Below, in pieces: positions 23,066 through 35,723 of a DNA stretch of 64,000 nt. The stretch comes from Favolaschia claudopus. Lineage: Eukaryota > Basidiomycota > Agaricomycetes > Agaricales > Mycenaceae. Position 1 is the stretch's first letter; each line of letters begins with the position of its first letter. Position numbers and translations under genes: made by a program. The stretch lies in contig JAWWNJ010000011.1 in NCBI GenBank assembly GCA_037176885.1, positions 248,001 to 312,000 of the forward strand. Direction: 5' to 3'. The notes below the pieces were generated by a model. The model had not been told where the DNA came from and searched no databases. It saw nothing but the letters and a program-made list of their open reading frames with translations.

Positions 23066-25019
23066 ATGGCCACCAGGTATCCGCTTCAGCTCGCAGCACA
23101 ACAGGTCGGGGAAACTTTCATGCATACCAGACTCATCTCTCGGTGGCGAATTCCTCCACCTATTCTTCTGGTTCTACGGCTTGCTCTCTGGATTGGCGTC
23201 GCTCTGGGGCGGATTTTCCTTCGCTTTGCCCATCCGATAATCTCTCTCGCGGTTTTGTACCAGATCTGGAGACATTGTTATGAATATTACAGGGCAAAAT
23301 TGGGCGGGCGCTGGGGTCCCGCATTCCCTCTGCCCCGAACCTGTTTCGTTATTACTTTGGCAGCAATTCCTATCTGGGGCGCTTGTATGGCGGTCTTGAT
23401 GCTGATGTGGCCCATTTTACTTTGGTTCTCGAACTTGATTCGAAGCAGATTTTCTCGAGTTGGAAAATACGAGCCTATTGCGGTCGATTTAGATGATCTC
23501 GAGTCCCCAGAAGACGCAGGATACACACAGCAAAGGGATGGGCGGGTCTTCAGCAAACCAACGGGACGTAATCCTCTCAAAATTGCTGTATATTCCGCCC
23601 TTTTGGCGGCTTATGTATCTGTGGCCTTGTTTGGTGTGCATATGCTTCGCACATACGAGCTTCCCATCGACCACCGCTTCAAGGAACGGGTCGAACATGC
23701 TAATCGGAATGTCAGACCCGAGGGGTATGGCACTGGAGGTGTGCTGAATCTTCCTCATCTCTCGCCGATAACGAGAATGCCTTTGCAGAAAAGATATATA
23801 TTGCCGCCATGTTTTATAACAATGCGGGTGTTCTTCCATACTGGATCCAAGAAATCACCAAATTAATCCACTACCTTGGTCCGGTAAGCTCCTACGATAT
23901 ATTTACGGCGTCAATCCGATTCCTCGTACAGGAGAACGTCTTCGTTTCTATCGTCGAGTCAAACAGCGGAGATAATACAGCAGATCTCCTTGAAGGCTTC
24001 GACAAAACGCTTCAGACCATGCAGGTCAAGCGTCGTATTCTTACTCGTGATAATACGATTACTCGTCCAGAATCGATGGCGACGGCTCCTCCCCGTATAC
24101 AATTTCTCGCTGCCGTGCGGAATCAGGTTTTGGAACCACTCGTTAAAAATGGCGGATACAACAGGATTATATTCAGCAACGATATATTCATCGAGGCTGA
24201 GTCAATTGTTGAGCTACTGGACACTAAAGGCGGGGATTTTGACATGGCTTGCGGTCTCGATCTCGCGTATTGGGGGTGTGTTTTCTTACTCTCTATTCGG
24301 TCCGTTCTTAACCTTTTTTTCTTGTTCTCGTGTTCAGATTGTACGATCAGTCAGTTGAACTTCGTCCAATTCCTCATTTTGATCCTAACCTATACGAAAG
24401 ATGGGTCTTACGAGATCGCCTTGGACGCCTTGCATCTACGCTGTGGCCGTATTTTCTCGAAGATACCGGGTATCGTGCTGTGATGGCCGACGAGCCTGCG
24501 CCAGTATTCGCCTGCTGGAATGGTATTATCGCCGTTCGAGCAGAGCCCTTCTTGCCTCTGTCATTAAGGACCGTCGGCCAGCTCTCAACTAACCCTCTCT
24601 CTCGCCCACTAGTTTCAACACATCCTGCTTACGGTCAGCCCCTCAACATGACACCCGCAGAAACTCCACCCCTGCGCTTCCGGTCTTCCGTTGAGGGAGA
24701 GTGTTTTTCGTCGGAGTGTTTCTTGTTGCCGTACGACCTCCGACGGCAGTTTGATATGCAGAATATTTATGTCAACCCGCGAGTTATCAACTCGTATGGA
24801 TGGGAATGGTACGTGTGGTTCAAATATGTTACTCGACATTGGGCTGTCAAGTGGTGGATCGAGCGAGTCGAGAATGGGAATGGGATTCATCTCGCGAAGA
24901 TAGTTCTTGGGGATCCGGCGAGGGTGTGGCAATTTGACGGCTCGGAATGTCATCCTGTACGTCTTCCTTTGCGTTTTTCTGACTGAGCCATTCGCTGACA
25001 TTTGAACCACTAGTGGTGA
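23066..25019 (+). CDS. GT69 (CAP59/CMT1-type) alpha-mannosyltransferase-like protein
   Basis: Glycosyltransferase of the Cryptococcus Cap59/Cmt1 group, expected in the Golgi and tied to extracellular or wall mannan-type glycans. Exons 23066-23738, 23789-23883, 23932-24275, 24338-24956 and 25014-25019 total 1,737 nt (578 aa). The N-terminal part has hydrophobic stretches around residues 30-55, 90-118 and 175-195. The family core starts at KIYIAAMFYNNAGVLPYWIQ and continues with VFVSIVESNSGDNTADLLEG, AAVRNQVLEPL, IIFSNDIFIEAESIVELLD, MACGLDLAYWG, CWNGIIAV and SECFLLPYDLR. The final coding exon is only 6 nt (TGG TGA). The family call is firm; the acceptor sugar is unknown. Confidence 0.9.
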
Positions 25020-25703
25020 TGCGGCCGATTTATCATGGGAACTTAGATATATTCCCATTCAATATAATTTCACACTCGCTTTTAGTTCAAGACAATTCTT
25101 GACTCTTACAACAGGAAAAATTTGTTACCTCGAAAGCATTTCTGTGTGCCACTCAGTCAAGTTGGTCACTATATCGGACCGGCCGAAACTTCGTGGACCC
25201 AATTTAGCGCACGCTTGGACCGGGACTTCGAGAGCGCTCAAAAGAAAAAAAAATGTAGGAGGAAGAGTGATGCCACACCGCTAGGGGACTCGCACAGATG
25301 GCAGTTCACAATCGGCTTACTTTTCATAACGCATGGGTTTCTCCTGCACCATGCTGCCCCAGACTGAGCCAGTCCTGAGTTCGAGGAGTATTCCCTTATG
25401 TTCATAATAATACTTACCACAGAACTCCACATGAAAGCCAGCAAGATCAATATGCGCGTGGTCTGCACTGCTCACATTCATAGTAATTATCGGTAGTCTA
25501 TAATCTGGGTAACACTGTGTTACATAAACTACTTATTGGGAGGAACTCGCGCCTGAAAAAAAGAAGGGATAAGTATTTCAACAATATGAATGGTGGGGAG
25601 TTGCGGAACCTACTCACCAATCTAACGAGTCTATTAATTTGTCACCATTTGCAATTTCGCAGCTGCTCACAACCGGCTTGCGTTAAATTATTCATTCAAC
25701 CAT
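25020..25703. other. Convergent intergenic region
   Basis: Lies between the GT69 stop and the stop of the first DUF6593 gene, so it holds two 3' flanks. No gene could be supported. Confidence 0.55.
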
Positions 25704-26574
25704 TCAGTCGATCTGCCCACAGAGAAGCAGGACCGCCGCGACGATGAAAGCGTCTTGCAGACCCAATTGAACCGCGTCCGGTGTCAACTCTATCATAACT
25801 GTTCCGTCTCCGCGCGATATTCGACCTAGGAATGCTGGTGTTGGGGTTGCCGCTGAGCTCAGCTGGAGCAGACGGACAAAGACGTGAGTCCGAGGTCGGT
25901 GTGGAATGAGAAGAGCATTGAACTTACGTTGATATATTGGTTATCTGGAGACCAGATATACTGGAATCCGCGCACGGTCATTGTTCTATACCTGCATACA
26001 ATTGAAAATTAGTCAATTCGCCTGCTGAAGGGACAGAGAAAATCAATGACGTCTGGTCTCTCGACACCCGCAACCACGCCTTCGTTTCCTGCTTTGGCAC
26101 CGCGCCCCGTACTTCAACACTCGTCTTACCCTTCCCCCATTCAATCAACCCAACACTTCTCTTCTCCAAAGCATTCTTGAACACCGTATACCCAGCCAAA
26201 CTGTTATCCGTCGAAATCGTGTAGTGAACGTGGGAATTGTGAGCATCTAGCACGCTGCAGTTGAGAACGTTTAGTACGCTCGCGGTATGTGCATACGGGT
26301 TCGGGGAGGTGAGGTAGAATGTGGTGAGATTTCCTGGCTGGGGATTTGGAATTGGGGTTGGATTCGTGTTGGTGATCTGGCCCGGGATTGGCAATGGGTT
26401 CGGGTAGACGTATGGCAGAGCGCCATAGAGGGATGGCTGCAGAGATGAGCTAGAGGGACTTCGACTGCTGCTACCTCCGCCACGGTTGGCATTTTCATGT
26501 GAGGAGCGAGAAGGTCGTTTCGATGCCCCTTTGACCCAGACTCCGTATGGATTGAGATTCGTGTCGACCGGCAT
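25704..26574 (-). CDS. DUF6593 domain protein, copy 1
   Basis: Basidiomycete-restricted family of unknown function. Exons 26574-26051, 25991-25928 and 25862-25704 total 747 nt (248 aa). The ATG at 26574 opens MPVDTNLNPYGVWVKG; an in-frame ATG at 26667 lies in sequence unlike copy 2. Residues 10-90 are Ser/Pro/Asn rich and probably disordered. The domain follows: LTTFYLTSPNPY, LNCSVLDAHNSHVHYTIST, NSLAGYTVFKNALEKRSVGL, IEWGKGKTSVEVRGAV, then TMTVRGFQYIWSPDNQYIN, AFLGRISRGDGTVMIELTPD and the hydrophobic end IVAAVLLLCGQID. Intron phases match copy 2 exactly. No signal peptide is seen. Confidence 0.9.
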
Positions 26575-28355
26575 TGCAAGTATGGGGTGAGTGGGCCGGT
26601 TTTCTGTCCAAAGTGCTTCTTTTTTGCTGGCGTTCTTACTGCTTCGACGATGCTGCACCGTATTCACCTTTTATCAGAGAACTACCATCCTATTTTACTC
26701 CCCAACGAAGGCAAAGTACCAGTGAGTGCTGGCGATCTCGGAGAGCAAAGAATGAATGCGACTTCACGGTAAGCCAGAGGAACCGAGCATGAGCAGACTC
26801 GAACCCCGTCCGTACGCACTCCAAACTTCAATATTTCCATATCCGCTTGTTCGCAATCCCTGAAATCCTCTCTATCGCGGCCGTTCTGGGTTTCGCGGAG
26901 ATGGCTCACAGAGCCTCTGCGCGTTTATTGGTGAGCAGCAAGGTGCGACAGTGCATTCGAGTCTGAGGATATACAGAGAATTTGGAGGTATCATCGCTTG
27001 CACAGCACCAGCTGACCAACTCAGTTTTGGGAGGGCCGGCGGGGCTGGAGGATTCGCTGATGCGTCCGCACTGCCGCAAAAGAAACAAGTCCGCCGCGTT
27101 TCAAGACGGGACGGGAAGAAACATGACTCGAGAAGCGAGCGCACTTGGATTGTATAGCAATCGAGCACCTCCGAGTCATGAGACGTGATAATGCAGTCAA
27201 ATTGGAAGGGCAGCAGGGAAAGGAAAGCAAATGGTCGAGCTGCCAGCTGAGCGAAGCGAGATGCGTTATGTAGCAAGTGAAGCATCCATCGTACCAGTTT
27301 ACCACCGAGGATCTGAGCAAGGCTAGTGCAAGGCTGAAGGACTTCGAATTCCGCTCTGCGATTTGTATGGCCAAGTGCATGAGTAGAGACACAGACACGG
27401 AGACATGGCAGGATATGTAGAATAGACGATCCGCAGAAAGTCAAAAATGCGGCACCGGCTTTTGCACTGGTCACAGTGACCCCCACCATCGCCTGCAAAT
27501 TGTCGCCGCAGTCCGAGTCGTTCTTAAAACCTCTTCAAGGTCCTCTTTTGAAGACCCCCACATACTGAGAACTTGAAGAAGGCTGAGGCAAGGTCGAGAT
27601 ACCAGGGTAGCCAAAAGCAATCCTTAACTTTGTGAGCACAAGTTGAGTAGGTGCTGAGCGCTGAGCATAAAAGTATCGGTTTCAGACTGGTTTATTCGAA
27701 CTCCGACTGATCTCACCAAGCGGAGTTTGATGCCAAAATTCACGACTTATCTTCTCTTGTCATCCAACTCCTCGTCATCGACTGTCCCTCTTTCTGGAAA
27801 TGGTCTACTCTTCGTCTGGCAGACGACGAGGGCTTAGATGTCAACGGTGGTCAATGACCGCGAGTCCTAGTGCTCAAAAGACAGCCCTTTCCACAAAAAT
27901 TCTGGTTTTAACCGCGTCAGGGTCGTTTTCGGAGAGCTCTATGAGTGTGCGTGCGCACTTTTTTGCTCATGCTTTGCGAACTTCGATGGATAATTCTCGA
28001 TATATTGACAGTTGGGAAATGCAGCATAAACGAACCATCGTCGATCGCTATCCAAATAACAGCAAGTCCAGCAAGACGCACTTTGGCAATATTCTTCAAA
28101 ATTCCAGGACGACTCCTGCGACTCCTGCTTTGAGTTGGCGAACCCGCCACCAAGGGTCCGCTCAATGGTGTGACCTTGAGAAGTCACGGAAACTGTCACT
28201 CTCCCTCGAACCCCTACAGTGCTCATTGGGCAACATGCATCCCGACTTGCGGCTTTCCAACCTAGACAGCCTTCCCATCATGAAACGGGTCAGTTTTTGG
28301 TATATTCTGCAGCCATAATAGCTCAAAACGTACTCAGCGACTCGCGAAATCCATA
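26575..28355. promoter_or_regulatory. Divergent region upstream of DUF6593 copy 1 and MYND gene
   Basis: The first ~350 bp (26575 to about 26925) match the region upstream of DUF6593 copy 2, including a shared CTCCGAGATCGCC block, and so form a duplicated promoter or 5' leader. The rest is unassigned. A minus frame at 26872-27498 and a plus frame at 27800-28318 are open but have no recognisable domain; a spliced reading of the latter is possible but unsupported. Confidence 0.5.
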
Positions 28356-30303
28356 ATGGCGGGTCCGATAACAAAACAGACGCTCGCCGAGTTCGCTACC
28401 GTACAACTGTCCCGACCGACAACACCGACCAGCGCATTCACCCCCTTATTCTATTTCCTACTCGATCCGACTCGTATGCCGCCAATTTCGGCCCTTGATG
28501 CTCTCGACGCCAATACACTCTCCGATTTATCGGGCGGGTTCCTAGCCCTCACCTGTATCGTTGATGCTCGGCCCTCTCGTCAAACCTTCCCTGATCTCTG
28601 GCCCCGCATTTCCTCCTGGTCTTATTACATCTTCCAACACGAAGAGTTTCTCGTCAAAGTACTGGGCTTGAGCTCTTTGAAAGAATATTATCTAAGGATG
28701 ATGAAGTTCCTCGACCACATGTCTAAATTACCCGCCAACCAAGCCATCATCGTCTCTGCCCGCACTTCTCACGTTCTCGCCGCAAGAGCCTGGAGCTACT
28801 ACTCCGACCAAGCCGTCTTCTCCACGCATCCAGGGGCACTCTTGACGATCAGCGACATCTTAGTCCAGGGTGTTGTTCGTTTGGATGATATATTCGAAGG
28901 CCTACGCGGCGACGTGTCGGATCTCGCCTACTTGATCGCCCGACAATCTGAGCTCGCCGTCCCGCCAGAGGCCTCATCAATGGACATGGACAAATTCTGC
29001 TACTTGGTCATGACGCTGAGCGTCGTGTCCCAGATTGACGACATCAGCAACTCTGGACCCTCACATCGCCATGTTGTATGCTCGGCCCTCCTGCCCCAAG
29101 GATTCGTCAGGACACTCACTGTCGCCGGACTCACACTGAGCGACATCTCGCCCGCGGAATTCTCCAAGGAATACAGCATAGCGATAGGTCTTTTGCTCTG
29201 TGTTCTGCAAGTCGTTCTCGAGCAAGACCGGGGGAGTCAAAGTGTTCAAACGGCGGTGCGCTGTGGGTTGTTACGCACGCTACTCGCGGTCTCGACTTGG
29301 AGTCACTTTGACGAAGCGGTTGTGCACTATATACACCTCATTCTCGCAAATATTCTGGGGCCGTTCACCGTCTACTACCACGTTCTTGAAGAATTGGAGA
29401 AGGCGGACGCTCTCGATATAGTCGATCAAGCGGCACGTTTGCGTCTTCATCCGAAACTCGTTGAAGGCTGGCGCACATTCGGTTCAGCGGTGCGCGCGCG
29501 GCTCGAGCTTCGGGACTCGTTTCACTTGGACCCTGCGCAATGCCGGAATGTCTGTGGTAGCGTGCGTTCTATGGCTCTCGTATCTATCTATATATTGACG
29601 CAGTTCTTGCAGTGCGGGATCATCCTTGCGAAAAATCTTCTCAGACGTTGCTCGCGGTGTCGTTGGGAGATGTACTGCTCCACGAATTGCCAAGCACGCG
29701 ATTGGCGTTCGGGCCACCATAGATTCTATTGTGCGATGGACCATATTTCTCGCATCAGTATGTCGTTCTCTTTCTCTGCGACTCCTTTGTGGCCATCATC
29801 GTTCATTCATTCACTCAGAAGTCCGAATGACCTACACCCGCAAGGAGTACACCTTCCTCCGCTTCCTCGTCCACCGCGAATACACTACCGCCAAATTCGA
29901 CATCGCCCTCGCACATGTTCTCCGCTGGAAGGAGAAGCCCGACACCTGGGTGTTCACGGCCTTCGATTTCAGGTACTTCCCAGTCAGGGTGAATACAAAG
30001 GACATTGCTGCGGAGGCGTTTCCGCCTGGAGGATGGGGATATGTGGACCAGGGGACGAGGACGAGGATGGTTGCGGTGCTGCCTACGTCGAAGGTTGCGG
30101 GGGCGCCGGCGAATCATTGGGCGTTTCTGCTGGCGAGGGAGAATGAGAGCGTGGTGGGGGAGTTGAGGGAGATTGCGGGGAGGATGCGGGGTGGGGGTGA
30201 GGAGGATGATGAGGCTGGGGATATGAATAAGGAGAAGGTGAGGGAGGAAGTTAAGAAGATGATGGAGAGGGAGGGGGCGACGGCGGTTGCGCTTGAGCAT
30301 TAG
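28356..30303 (+). CDS. MYND zinc-finger protein
   Basis: Large fungal protein with a helical N-terminal region of about 400 residues and a MYND zinc finger. MYND fingers bind Zn2+ and usually mediate protein contacts. Exons are 28356-29549, 29613-29757 and 29819-30303. The 63-nt first intron matters: reading through it destroys the finger, but removing it joins CRN to CGI and gives C-x2-C-x10-C-x2-C as CRNCGIILAKNLLRRCSRC, then MYCSTNCQARDWRSGHHRFYC, a complete set of ligands. The C-terminal exon begins KVRMTYTRKEYTFLRFLV, contains HVLRWKEKPDTWVFTAFDFR and ends in a charged Glu/Lys/Met tail. A decayed relative lies at 38.4-39.05 kb. Confidence 0.88.
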
Positions 30304-30552
30304 CTCGCGCGGCGTGAATTGCGATGCTGCATCTAGTTTTTTTCAATAAGTTGATTGTATCTCTGTGTATTTTTTTTTTTGATTTGGAATCGATTTGTTT
30401 GCGCCTCACTCAGTGCGATGTAGATGAGTCCCAGGGAGCTATGAGTAAGGTAGAAAGCTAGTACCAGTGGCAAAAAATACTGCTTTTTCGCAAAATATAT
30501 TGAGGTCACGCTCTGTGACAACGTGACTTGCTCTTGCTCCTCTACATCGACA

Positions 30553-33500
30553 ATGGCGGGGTCTCGAAACTCGCCGATATACATATCGGACGATGATGAC
30601 GACGAGCAAAACGTTGTTGGACAGCCTGCTTTTCCTGAACCTAACCCCCTTGCACAGACTACGTCAACACATCACCCTCAGAACCAGCTCATACCTATTT
30701 CTCAATCAAATAACATTCAGCGTGCGGTCTCCTACTTGTTTTTCTCAAACCATAGTTGACGGTTGCGTGGATCCACAGCGGCACCAGCCCCCGAGACTCG
30801 TCCCAACTCACAGAAACGGAAACGGGAGGACAATAACCAGAGAAACAAAGCCCAGAATGCGGGTTCGTCAAACGGTGAAACCAAGAAACAGCGTAAACGG
30901 CGTAGAAGGCTGGAGCGCGAAGAGGCAATGGCGCAGAATCGAGCGCAAACTATGCTCCCACCTTTCAGCGTTTTGCCCTTTCTGCCAGCACTCAATTCTT
31001 GGGGGCAGTTGCCAGCTTTCAATCCGTATTCGCTTGGTATACCGCCTCAACAGTTTCCGCCCACTAATATGCGGTTTCCGGAGCCTGCTGGATTTCGGCC
31101 ATCGTTCCCTCAACCGTTACCCCACTCGCACGCTGGTGCAGGACCTTCCCGTGACGGTCCCTCATCTTGGGCTTCATCTATGGCAGCAAGCCCATACAAT
31201 CAAAATCTCGATTTTTGGGACCAGTTTCCGCCTGCCGCGCTGACCCCGCCGCCTGCACGGGAGCCATCTCCCCCTCCGCCCCCTCCTCCAGCGCCTCCCC
31301 CGCCACTCCCTGCTCCCCAGTCAGTGACACCTACTCCTGTGTTACCTGCTCCTCCTCCACCGGCTCCTGCACCCGACAAACCCGCTCCTGCTCTGCCCAA
31401 GAAGCCCGTCTCCCTCATAATCGGCATGAATCCCGACCAAGACCCCAACAGCAAACACGGCACTTTCAATCGGTCTACTCACACCATCACCTCTTTGGCA
31501 TCTTCCAACGGCACCAGCAGCAATGGATACATTCCGAATCCAGCACGCACAATTGTCATGGAGCAGCTCCCGAAAACGCACCGCTCTCGCGAATTCATTC
31601 GGGGGTGGAGTAAAAGCGCGTGCGGGGCGCTTCCGGTGTATTTTGCCGTTGACCCGCCGTCGGCGAAAGCGCTCATTGAGTTTCCGACGGCTGAGTTGGC
31701 GAGGAAGGCGTGGGGGAGCCCGAAGCTTGGTGGTGGAGTGACTGGGCCGCCTGTGAAGGGGAAACCAAGAGCGGATTTGATTCGCGTGTGGTGGTATCGG
31801 GTTGATGGGGTCGGTGCGGGGTCGGGCGTTGGTGAGATCGAGGAGGGGGAGATTGAAGGGGACGATGCGGCGGAGGCTGAGGAGGCGGCGCCATCTGTGC
31901 CCGCGGTGAAAAAAGAGACAAAGAAGGAAAGGAAGGCGAGGATGGCGAAGGAGAGGGAGGCCAAGGCGGTGAGACTTGAGCTTGCTGCGCTGTCGCCGCC
32001 GCCTGTTTTGGGTGCTTCATCTTCGAATAAATATAACAGGCAGGCTTCGGCGTCGGTGCCGTCGACCGTGGACGAGGAGATGGATGATCCACCGCCTTAT
32101 GCTGCTGTTGCGCCGTTGCCGCTGATACCGCAACTTCTTCCGCCTTTGACGTTTCCTCGCGACCCGCCCCCGCATGTGCCCACGGCACCGCGTACTTTCA
32201 TTCCGAATGCGACTTGGAATGCTAATGCTGGTGGCGCACCTCTACCCGCTCCCAATGGTCTTTTGGCTCGCGTGCAAGCCCCACTTCCGGGCGTCTATCC
32301 TCCGCCAGCTATGCCTCGCAGCAGAGCAGCAGCTGCTCTACCTGCGCGACCTGTGCCTGGGTCCCCGGCTCAACGTCTACCTACGCGGCCGCGTGCTGAC
32401 AGTGTCCATGCTCATGCTCATGCCTATACCGACGCCGCAGACATGGACGTTGATGTGAGCGATGTCGGCGGCGGCATGGACATGGAGCTCGATACGCCCG
32501 TTAGCCCTACGGTGTCATGGCCTCCACCCAACTTCCTCACGAATTCAATCTCAAACCAACCGCCGACTCTGACTAACATGAATAAATTGACCTATACTCC
32601 GCCGGGTATGCTCCCTCCCCCGCCAATATTCGGGTACTCAACGAGGTCGTCGTCGTTGTCGTCTTCTGCGTTGCCGACGCCAACGCCAACGCCGCCCCCG
32701 CCTTCCTCTGCGTCTACGTCTGATTCGGTTAGCTCACGCACGCGTAGTCGCATCATTGCTGCCGCGTCTTCGGCGCCGCCGCTTGAGCCGCGAGCGATGA
32801 AGAATCTGCCGAAGGGGCCAAGGTCGCTTGTGGCGAGGCAGAAGGATTTGCAGGAGAGGATTGCGAGGGGGAGGGCGGAGATTGTCAATGCTGGTGGTGG
32901 GTATGGTGTCGGGGATGTTGAGATGACGCCGTTGGCTTCTTCGTCGATATCTCCGCCTGCTGTCGTGGTGTCGACAGGGGGTCAAGAGGAGAATGTGAAT
33001 GGTGCTGGGGTGATGTCGGAGAAGGAGAAAGAGAGTGCGGCGACGATGGAGGACAATTTGAGGCGGTTGGTGCTGAAGAGTCAGAGGAATAAGGGGAAGG
33101 GGAAGAGTACGGCGGTTGTGGTGGAGTCCGATGATACTACAGTCAGGGCGGAGGCGGCGTTGGAGTTGGAGCGAAAGCCGGCGGTGACAACGACGTCTTC
33201 TGGACAGGGAGAGTTTTCGCTGGATGACCTTGCGGTGTCATTCATCACGGAGACGATTCAGACGCTCGTTCCTGGGGGTGGTGGGATTCCACCTTCGTCT
33301 GCGAAACCGCTCTCTACCGCTTCGAGCAAGAATAGCAATCCTGGCTTCCCTTCGTTGACGAACGGGAATGGCAGTAGTCAGAAGCCGATGTCGATGAAAG
33401 AGGAGTTAGCGGCGAAGCAGCGGAGGTTGGAAGAACATATTACGGAAAGCAAGATTCTGATGGCGCAGTTGGCTGGTGCGAAGAGTAAGCAGGAGAAGGA

Positions 33501-33945
33501 GGGGATACTGAGGGTGATGAGGGAGAGGAGCAGGTACGTCTTGACAGTTTGTTGTTGCTGTTGGCGTTTTTTTTTTCGTTGTTCTGGTTGGTTGGCGTGT
33601 TTCCTGGGGTACCTCCGAGTGCCTGCCTTGTTTTCTTTTCGTTTTCATTTGGGTTTCTTCTTTTGATTTGAATTGAGGAGGCTAAGGACTGGTCGGTATA
33701 GGATGATCGAGGAGGAGACGGCGCCGGTGTCGGCGACGGGTGCGGTGGCGTCCACCTCGACTGTTACGATACAGAGGAGCGAGGAGATTCAGTCGATGGT
33801 TGTTGAGGGTCCGCCGTTGGCGAGGGCGCCTGTGAAATTGCGGTGGCCGGAGAGCAGGAATGATGTTTGTGTGTTGATCATTAGCGATGAGGAGGTTGAG
33901 GGGGAGAGCGATGAGGAGGAGGAGGAGGAGGAGAGTGAGTATTGA
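30553..33945 (+). CDS. Large disordered protein with RRM-like segment and terminal SUMO-interaction-like motifs
   Basis: Probable nuclear protein of about 1,060 residues. Exon 1 is 30553-30721; an intron ends just before the PAPAPETR codons; the main exon runs to about 33534; the last exon starts near 33702. The N-terminus has PIYISDDDDDEQ, then a basic KRKRED / KKQRKRRRR region suited to nuclear import. A proline-rich stretch follows. NPARTIVMEQLPKTHRSREF to ARKAWGSPKLGG resembles an RNA-recognition motif. The rest is low complexity apart from a charged helix with MKEELAAKQRRLEEHI and SKQEKEGILRVMRERSR. The last residues hold CVLIISDEEVEGESDEEEEE. No catalytic domain is visible; the RRM call is tentative. 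Confidence 0.72.
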
Positions 33946-34903
33946 GGTATGTTTTGCGTCTGTCTTGTTTGTTGTGGAGGGGGGGATTGGAGGTCGGGGG
34001 AGGAAGTGAAGGAAGGAGGTAGACGGTTGCGGCTTGGATATATCGACGACGACATCTACATCATCTATTCGCAAGTGCCACAAGTATATCTTTCGCTGTT
34101 CCTTTCTCTCTGTGAACGCATCTGAAACCGGTTCTAGGGGGGTTCACAGCGTATGCCTCCATCCGCGATATACACTTCAAAGTGAGTGCTGGTGGCTCGT
34201 GTATATGTTCTTGTTCTTCGTTGATACTTGATAGTTGCTGCCGCCCTGTCAAGTCTCTCAAGCTCAAGTGGATGGGGAAGGACCACGGGGGAAAAAAACA
34301 AAGACGGATGGTGTACATCCTATGCATGCTGCATGCGGACAAGGCCTCTCAGAGAAAGCTTTATTTCTCCGTGACGCGCCGCTACGCCTTGCACTCATTG
34401 CTTCCCATCTCTGGCTCGTCCCTACTATCGTCTATCTTCTCAGTCTCTTTGCTCGTCCTCCTTGCAAGGACGCAGCACACTATTTTTTGCGCTGGCTCAG
34501 GATTGTATTTGCCTTGAATGTATATGATGATCTTTTGTCCTACTTTAGCCTCTTGAGACCGCTTGTTCGGAGGAGCTGAGAAGATTAGAAAGAGGTGGAA
34601 AGTCCCAGAGTCGGCCGTGGCGCCGTGTGATTTGTCAGCAAAGCACCAAATAGAGTCAAAACAACGGTCACAGGCAAGTCCACAGCTTGTTCCCGACCTC
34701 CACCCACCCCCTCCCTCGTTGTTCTCCTCCACCTCTGTAAGTCTATACTAGCCCTCTATCCAACTCTTTCTGATCCTCGTATTGCCTCTACCACCCTTTG
34801 TTATCCTTATTGTCGCCTTTGTCGCCCACCGTTGCTGCTGGATTTGATCTTGTGCGATTGCAATCGATTCTCAGCCTCTCGCGCTCTAGTTTTCTTGCTC
34901 GCA
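33946..34903. other. Intergenic region, UBC4 promoter
   Basis: About 960 bp between the disordered-protein stop and the UBC4 start, both plus strand. It includes the UBC4 promoter; the last 200 bp are pyrimidine rich, common before highly expressed fungal genes. No other gene is supported. Confidence 0.55.

Positions 34904-35723
<820 letters not shown>

Noticed and set aside
26800..26825. GGTTCGAGTC-like word on the minus strand suggesting a tRNA T-arm
   Set aside because: The flanking bases do not pair as a five-base T-stem, and no A-box or acceptor stem is found upstream.
26872..27498. 208-residue minus-strand open frame with many Cys
   Set aside because: It overlaps the conserved upstream block of DUF6593 copy 1 and has no recognisable motif; left as unassigned intergenic DNA.
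27800..28318. 172-residue plus-strand open frame, possibly spliced
   Set aside because: A plausible intron exists, but neither the spliced nor the unspliced product resembles a known family, and several frames compete.
29815..30300. 161-residue minus-strand open frame
   Set aside because: Shadow of the MYND last exon; low-complexity Leu/Pro/Arg with no domain.
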